From Natronincola ferrireducens (lineage in GTDB: Bacteria; Bacillota; Clostridia; Peptostreptococcales; Natronincolaceae): a stretch of 64,000 nt of DNA. This document shows, one piece after another, positions 62,188 to 64,000 of the stretch (position 1 is the first letter of the stretch; each line of letters opens with the position of its first letter). The notes under the pieces are model-generated. The model ran no database searches. It saw nothing but the letters and a program-made list of their open reading frames with translations, and was not told where the DNA came from. The translations under genes and the position numbers were made by a program. Location: positions 744,001-808,000 of the forward strand of contig NZ_FNFP01000001.1 of assembly GCF_900100845.1 (NCBI RefSeq), read 5' to 3'.

Positions 62188-63006
62188 ATGAAATATTATA
62201 CTACCAAACAAATGGCAAGTATATTAGGTGTTGGTATTGAAACATTAAGACATTATGAAAATAAAGGAATCCTTAAGCCCCGTAGAGATAAAGAGAATAA
62301 CTATCGACTGTATACCGCCAGTGATATTCGCAAATTCAATAGTTGTCGTATTTTTCGAACCTTTGATTTTACAATTGAGGAAGCAGCTAAGATTATAGAA
62401 TGGGAATCCCTGGATTATATAAAAGATAGTGTTGACTATAAAATTGAAGCGTTAAAAAAACAAAGGGTATTTTTAGACGAGCGAATCAATAGTTTAGAGG
62501 CATATAAGAAAAAAGTTCAAGATGCTGAAGATTTGAATGGAAGACTTGTCATTAAAGAAATGCCAGATGTATATTATTTTACTACCCAAAGGTTTGATCA
62601 ATATGAAACAGATCACAAAAATGATAGCCTTAGGAAACGATGGGTTGAGTATTTTCCTGTTGCCCAATGGGCAAGAAGGGTGAAAGCATCAAAAATAAAA
62701 TATATGTATGAAGAACTTCCTTATGATAATGGGATAATAATTGAGGCTGATGTAGCTAGGAAAATTAATTTTCCACAAGAATTAATTGAATCTGCAGAAA
62801 AAATAGAAGGTGGTAGAATCTGTTATACAGTTTTTGGAAAATTTGATAATGAGCCTTATGACTGGTCTGCCTTCCAACCTGTTTTTAGGCAGATTAATGA
62901 TGCTGGATATGAAATATGTGGCGATATGATAACTTTTTTTGTCACATCAAAGTATAAAGGAGATAATTTGGTTAATTACCATTATTGTAAAATAAGAATA
63001 AAATAA
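62188..63006 (+). CDS. MerR-family regulator with effector-binding domain
   Basis: The 272-residue protein has an N-terminal MerR winged helix (YYTTKQMASILGVGIETLRH, then YENKGILKPRRDKENNYRLY) with a coiled-coil linker (residues about 75-120), and a C-terminal part of about 150 residues similar in layout to the GyrI-like effector domain of BmrR-type regulators (VYYFTTQRFDQYE; GRICYTVFGKFD; PVFRQINDAGYEICGDMITF). It probably responds to an organic ligand. No cognate gene is visible between it and the flavoprotein gene. ATG at 62188 follows AAAGAGGTGAG. Confidence 0.88.
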   Translation: MKYYTTKQMASILGVGIETLRHYENKGILKPRRDKENNYRLYTASDIRKFNSCRIFRTFDFTIEEAAKIIEWESLDYIKDSVDYKIEALKKQRVFLDERINSLEAYKKKVQDAEDLNGRLVIKEMPDVYYFTTQRFDQYETDHKNDSLRKRWVEYFPVAQWARRVKASKIKYMYEELPYDNGIIIEADVARKINFPQELIESAEKIEGGRICYTVFGKFDNEPYDWSAFQPVFRQINDAGYEICGDMITFFVTSKYKGDNLVNYHYCKIRIK

Positions 63007-63034
63007 TGACAAAAAAATAACTAAAAACTATTGA

Positions 63035-63060
63035 GCCTGTGGTTACCACAGGCTTTATAT
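63035..63060 (+). terminator. Terminator after the MerR gene
   Basis: GCCTGTGG (63035-63042) and CCACAGGC (63046-63053) form the stem, followed by TTTATATT. Confidence 0.82.
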
Positions 63061-63247
63061 TATTTACTAGAGTCAATATTTTAAGTAGATATGAAGTAAA
63101 TTTAGAAAACATGGCTTAATAAATATACAAAAGGAGGAAGATATAGGTAGTAATGGGACATAAATTTATCAATTAGTATTTTGCAGCTACTAATCAAGTA
63201 AATGAACATAATAATTTTAAAGAAGAAATGTTTAGAGGAGGACAAAG

Positions 63248-64000
63248 ATGTTTAAATCAAAAAAAGCTATTTCGCTATTATTGTGTATTATACTGACTGT
63301 TTCCTTAATTGGTTGCCAATCAAAATCTACAGAATCATCAGGTGAAGCATTATTTAAAGCTGGTGTATATAAGGCATCGGCAGCTGGACACAATGGAGAT
63401 ATAACGGTTCAGGTTACTGTAGATGAATATAAAATTAAAGAAATTAAAATATTAGAACATAATGAAAGTGCAGGAATATCCGATCCAGCAATTGATAGAA
63501 TTCCAAGTGCTATTGTTGATGGACAGACCTTAGCAGTAGACAGTATTTCAGGTGCAACGATTACAAGCGATGCAATTATTGAAGCTGTAATTAATGCTCT
63601 TAAGCAGGCAGGTGCAGATATTGATGCACTAAGTGTAAAAGGCGAGAGCACAAGTGTTGTAGGTGAAACCGTTGAATATACAACTGATGTTGTTGTTATT
63701 GGTGGTGGAGGTGCAGGTCTTGCAGCTGCTGTATCTGCCCATGAAAACGGTGCTAAGGTTATCCTTGCTGAAAAAATGCCAAGACTTGGGGGAAACACTA
63801 TTTTAGCTGGATCAGCCTTTAATGCAGTAGATCCTGGAAGACAAGAAAAACAAGGGATAGAAGATTCTCTTGATTTACATTTTACTCAAACCTATGAAGG
63901 TGGAGATAAAGTTGGCAATACAGAATTAATAAGAACATTTGTAGAAGGAGCTTACCCTGCTATCGAATGGCTTGAAGGTTTAGGTTTAGAGTTTGCAGAT
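63248..64000 (+). CDS. FMN/FAD flavoprotein reductase (fumarate-reductase-like), partial
   Basis: The gene runs off the window end; the first 251 codons are present. The protein is a lipoprotein (SKKAISLLLCIILTVSLIGC, lipobox IGC) with an FMN-binding domain (AGHNGDITVQVTV, IRIPSAIVDGQTLAVDSISG, then SGATITSDAI, where the Thr/Ser can carry covalent FMN) and the start of a FAD-binding fumarate-reductase-type domain (DVVVIGGGGAGLAAAVSAHE, then GGNTILAGSAFNA). Such exported flavoproteins reduce fumarate or related unsaturated acids for anaerobic respiration. ATG at 63248 follows GAGGAGGACAA. Earlier sequence from 63061 to 63247 shows only a stray GGAGGAAG site and no gene. Confidence 0.9.
   Translation, partial: MFKSKKAISLLLCIILTVSLIGCQSKSTESSGEALFKAGVYKASAAGHNGDITVQVTVDEYKIKEIKILEHNESAGISDPAIDRIPSAIVDGQTLAVDSISGATITSDAIIEAVINALKQAGADIDALSVKGESTSVVGETVEYTTDVVVIGGGGAGLAAAVSAHENGAKVILAEKMPRLGGNTILAGSAFNAVDPGRQEKQGIEDSLDLHFTQTYEGGDKVGNTELIRTFVEGAYPAIEWLEGLGLEFAD

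Noticed and set aside
63409-63798. Reverse-strand ORF of 129 residues
   Set aside because: It is a shadow of the flavoprotein reductase on the plus strand, whose FMN and FAD motifs are clear.

Overview
The window is low-GC Clostridia DNA, most like an anaerobic spore-former of the Alkaliphilus/Natronincola kind. The evidence is strong GGAGG-type ribosome sites, many TTG/GTG starts, a GerA/GerB/GerC germinant-receptor operon, PTS sugar uptake, sigma-54 (-24/-12) promoters and an exported FMN/FAD reductase. No rRNA, tRNA or CRISPR array was seen. The genus is an inference.

Layout. 1-2 kb: small alarmone synthetase and a phosphoesterase. 2-10 kb: AraC regulator with a glycosidase-like C-terminus, divergent GPH-type transporter, a broken amidohydrolase and a saccharopine-dehydrogenase-like enzyme. 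10-15 kb: core genes (class II aldolase, PssA, a methyltransferase, RlmD). 15-29 kb: accessory region with two BlaI/BlaR1 pairs on dyad-bearing promoters, an intact IS3 element, a toxin-antitoxin pair, an attenuated MATE pump, a Met-rich exported protein beside a two-component system with a Met-rich sensor, and decayed pieces (histidine kinase, ISL3 transposase, Fic, an unknown ORF). 29.6-36.3 kb: PAS/sigma-54 activator facing a perfect -24/-12 promoter that drives two tandem, highly divergent ammonia-lyase-superfamily genes, then an amidohydrolase. 36.3-41.6 kb: vanG-like cluster (vanW, ligase, M15 peptidase, vanR, vanS) bracketed by two copies of a ~69-bp palindromic repeat. 41.7-45.4 kb: gerA-gerB-gerC operon, reverse strand. 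45.7-56.4 kb: nagA, a LevR-type sigma-54 regulator, then a second -24/-12 promoter and a PTS operon carrying its own HPr and enzyme I. 56.5-64 kb: FAD oxidoreductase, NusG-II protein, DUF4358/MBOAT/DHHW cluster, MerR regulator and the start of an exported flavoprotein reductase.

The most unusual item is the tandem pair at 31624-34421. Both are recognisably histidine/phenylalanine ammonia-lyase relatives, but neither has the Ala-Ser-Gly tripeptide that makes the MIO cofactor. Their surviving active-site motifs are complementary: the first keeps the QD....R..PQ.HGG block, the second keeps YGVNTG, the PHAVG histidine, DNPLVF and NQEDHV. Since active sites in this superfamily are built from several chains, the pair may form an obligate hetero-oligomer with non-MIO chemistry. 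The second most interesting system is the self-contained PTS operon for an amino-sugar disaccharide (chitobiose or a muropeptide-derived sugar).
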